Source: Lautropia sp.
Lineage (GTDB): Bacteria; Pseudomonadota; Gammaproteobacteria; Burkholderiales; Burkholderiaceae_E
NCBI GenBank assembly: GCA_013813615.1
Contig: JACCRJ010000331.1
Coordinates: 1 to 5,255, forward strand
Length of the DNA stretch: 5,255 nucleotides
Direction of reading: 5' to 3'
The notes under the pieces are model-generated. The model was not told the DNA's origin and made no database searches. It worked only from the letters and a program-made list of their open reading frames with translations. Positions 4,693 to 5,255 of this stretch are shown piece by piece (the first letter of the stretch is position 1; every line of letters starts with the position of its first letter). Both the position numbers and the translations under genes were made by a program.

Positions 4693-5255
4693 GTGCAAGC
4701 GGACGTCCGCGCCAGGTCCATCGCCGCGGCTGCCCGGGCGGCCGGGCTGTCGGCGGGGCTCTCGTTGCTGGTCGCGCTTCCCGCCGATGCCCAGTCGCAG
4801 GGGCAGGGACCCGCCCCTGGTCCGGAACCGGCCGCTGCCGGAGAGCGGGCACAGCCGATCCTCGACGACGCAACCCTGCGGCGGGAATACGAGGCGTACA
4901 GAGTCAGCCTCGAGGGAATGCGGGTCTACCGCGTGAGCTACATCCGCGTGCCCACCGAAACGCAGGCGGGCGACCTGATCGCCCGGATCCGCAGCGGCGC
5001 CGACTTCGCCACCCTGGCGCGTCGATACTCGACCCACGAAGAAAGTTCGGGCAAGGGCGGTGAGCTCGGCAGCCACGCGAGTTGCAAGTGGGCGAAGTCC
5101 ACGCTGGAAATGCTCGACTCACTCAAACGCGGGCAGACCTGGACCCGGCCCGTCAAGGGAACCCACGGGTGGGGCGTCTATCGGCTGGATACCGTCACGC
5201 CCATCGAGCCTCGCAGTTTCGCCCGATACCGGCATGAACTGCTATCCGGCAAGTT
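4693..5255 (+). CDS. Exported parvulin-like (PpiC/rotamase) domain protein, 3' truncated by window
   Basis: The frame is open to the window end and gives 187 residues from the GTG at 4693. Residues 1-33 look like a Sec signal peptide: R6/R8/R15, hydrophobic AGLSAGLSLLVALP, then ADA before a probable cut at about 33. A Pro/Ala/Gly linker (36-50) and a short helix (57-75) follow. A parvulin-like domain spans about 80-168: VSYIRVPTETQAGDLIARI, GADFATLARRYST, GKGGELG (120-126), LKRGQTWTRPVKGTHGWGVYRLDTV. Parvulins isomerise prolyl bonds or chaperone proteins in the periplasm. Two positions usually histidine are changed here (Y83 in SYIRV, G161 in GWGVY), so catalysis is doubtful. The start is uncertain: the GTG has no good ribosome site and may rely on coupling to the GNAT stop 5 bp upstream. 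An in-frame ATG at 4639 inside the GNAT gene is the alternative and also lacks a site. The C-terminus is outside the window. Confidence 0.8.
   Translation, partial: MQADVRARSIAAAARAAGLSAGLSLLVALPADAQSQGQGPAPGPEPAAAGERAQPILDDATLRREYEAYRVSLEGMRVYRVSYIRVPTETQAGDLIARIRSGADFATLARRYSTHEESSGKGGELGSHASCKWAKSTLEMLDSLKRGQTWTRPVKGTHGWGVYRLDTVTPIEPRSFARYRHELLSGK

Noticed and set aside
4097..5156. Several minus-strand open frames opposite the GNAT and parvulin-like genes
   Set aside because: Low-complexity Arg/Pro/Ala-rich translations without family motifs, and no ribosome sites; the plus strand carries recognisable domains throughout.

Overview
The window is a compact, high-GC (roughly two thirds by eye) bacterial chromosomal segment, with GTG starts, 4-bp gene overlaps and long antisense open frames typical of such DNA. 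The protein types suggest a respiratory proteobacterium, most likely a betaproteobacterium: an FdhD/MobA/MoeA molybdenum-cofactor cluster, a tandem pair of small periplasmic monohaem c-type cytochromes of the c4/c553 kind, and a MoxR-type AAA+ ATPase next to them. The taxonomic call is inference from family resemblance. There are no rRNA or tRNA genes, insertion sequences, CRISPR arrays or other mobile-element signatures.

Left part (1-2248, + strand): the C-terminal part of FdhD, the sulfurtransferase that activates formate dehydrogenase, overlaps by 4 bp a 634-codon gene. That gene fuses a complete MobA domain (Mo-cofactor guanylyltransferase) to a complete MoeA domain (molybdopterin molybdenumtransferase). 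The cluster therefore serves molybdenum insertion, nucleotide attachment and delivery of sulfurated cofactor to a formate dehydrogenase that presumably lies upstream, outside the window.

Middle part (2267-3036, - strand): two exported monohaem cytochromes c, translationally coupled through an ATGA overlap, converge on the mobA-moeA gene with only 18 bp between stop codons. Together they look like a two-haem c4 cytochrome split into two chains.

Intergenic control region (3037-3224): 188 bp separates the cytochromes from the divergent rightward operon. It holds candidate sigma70-like promoters for both directions whose core elements overlap. A 15-bp palindrome (ACCGG-N5-CCGGT) sits inside the shared promoter zone, and an exact 10-bp inverted repeat (GGGGCAGTAT / ATACTGCCCC) is spaced 75 bp centre to centre.

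Right part (3225-5255, + strand): a MoxR-type AAA+ ATPase, a GNAT acetyltransferase and the start of an exported parvulin-like protein form a tightly spaced apparent operon that runs off the window. The parvulin-like domain lacks both histidines normally found in the active site and may act as a chaperone rather than an isomerase. MoxR ATPases usually work with a von Willebrand factor A (VWA) partner; none is visible here, so one may lie downstream.

I see no clearly unprecedented system. The points most worth a second look are the MobA-MoeA fusion, the architecture of the divergent promoter region and the degenerate parvulin.
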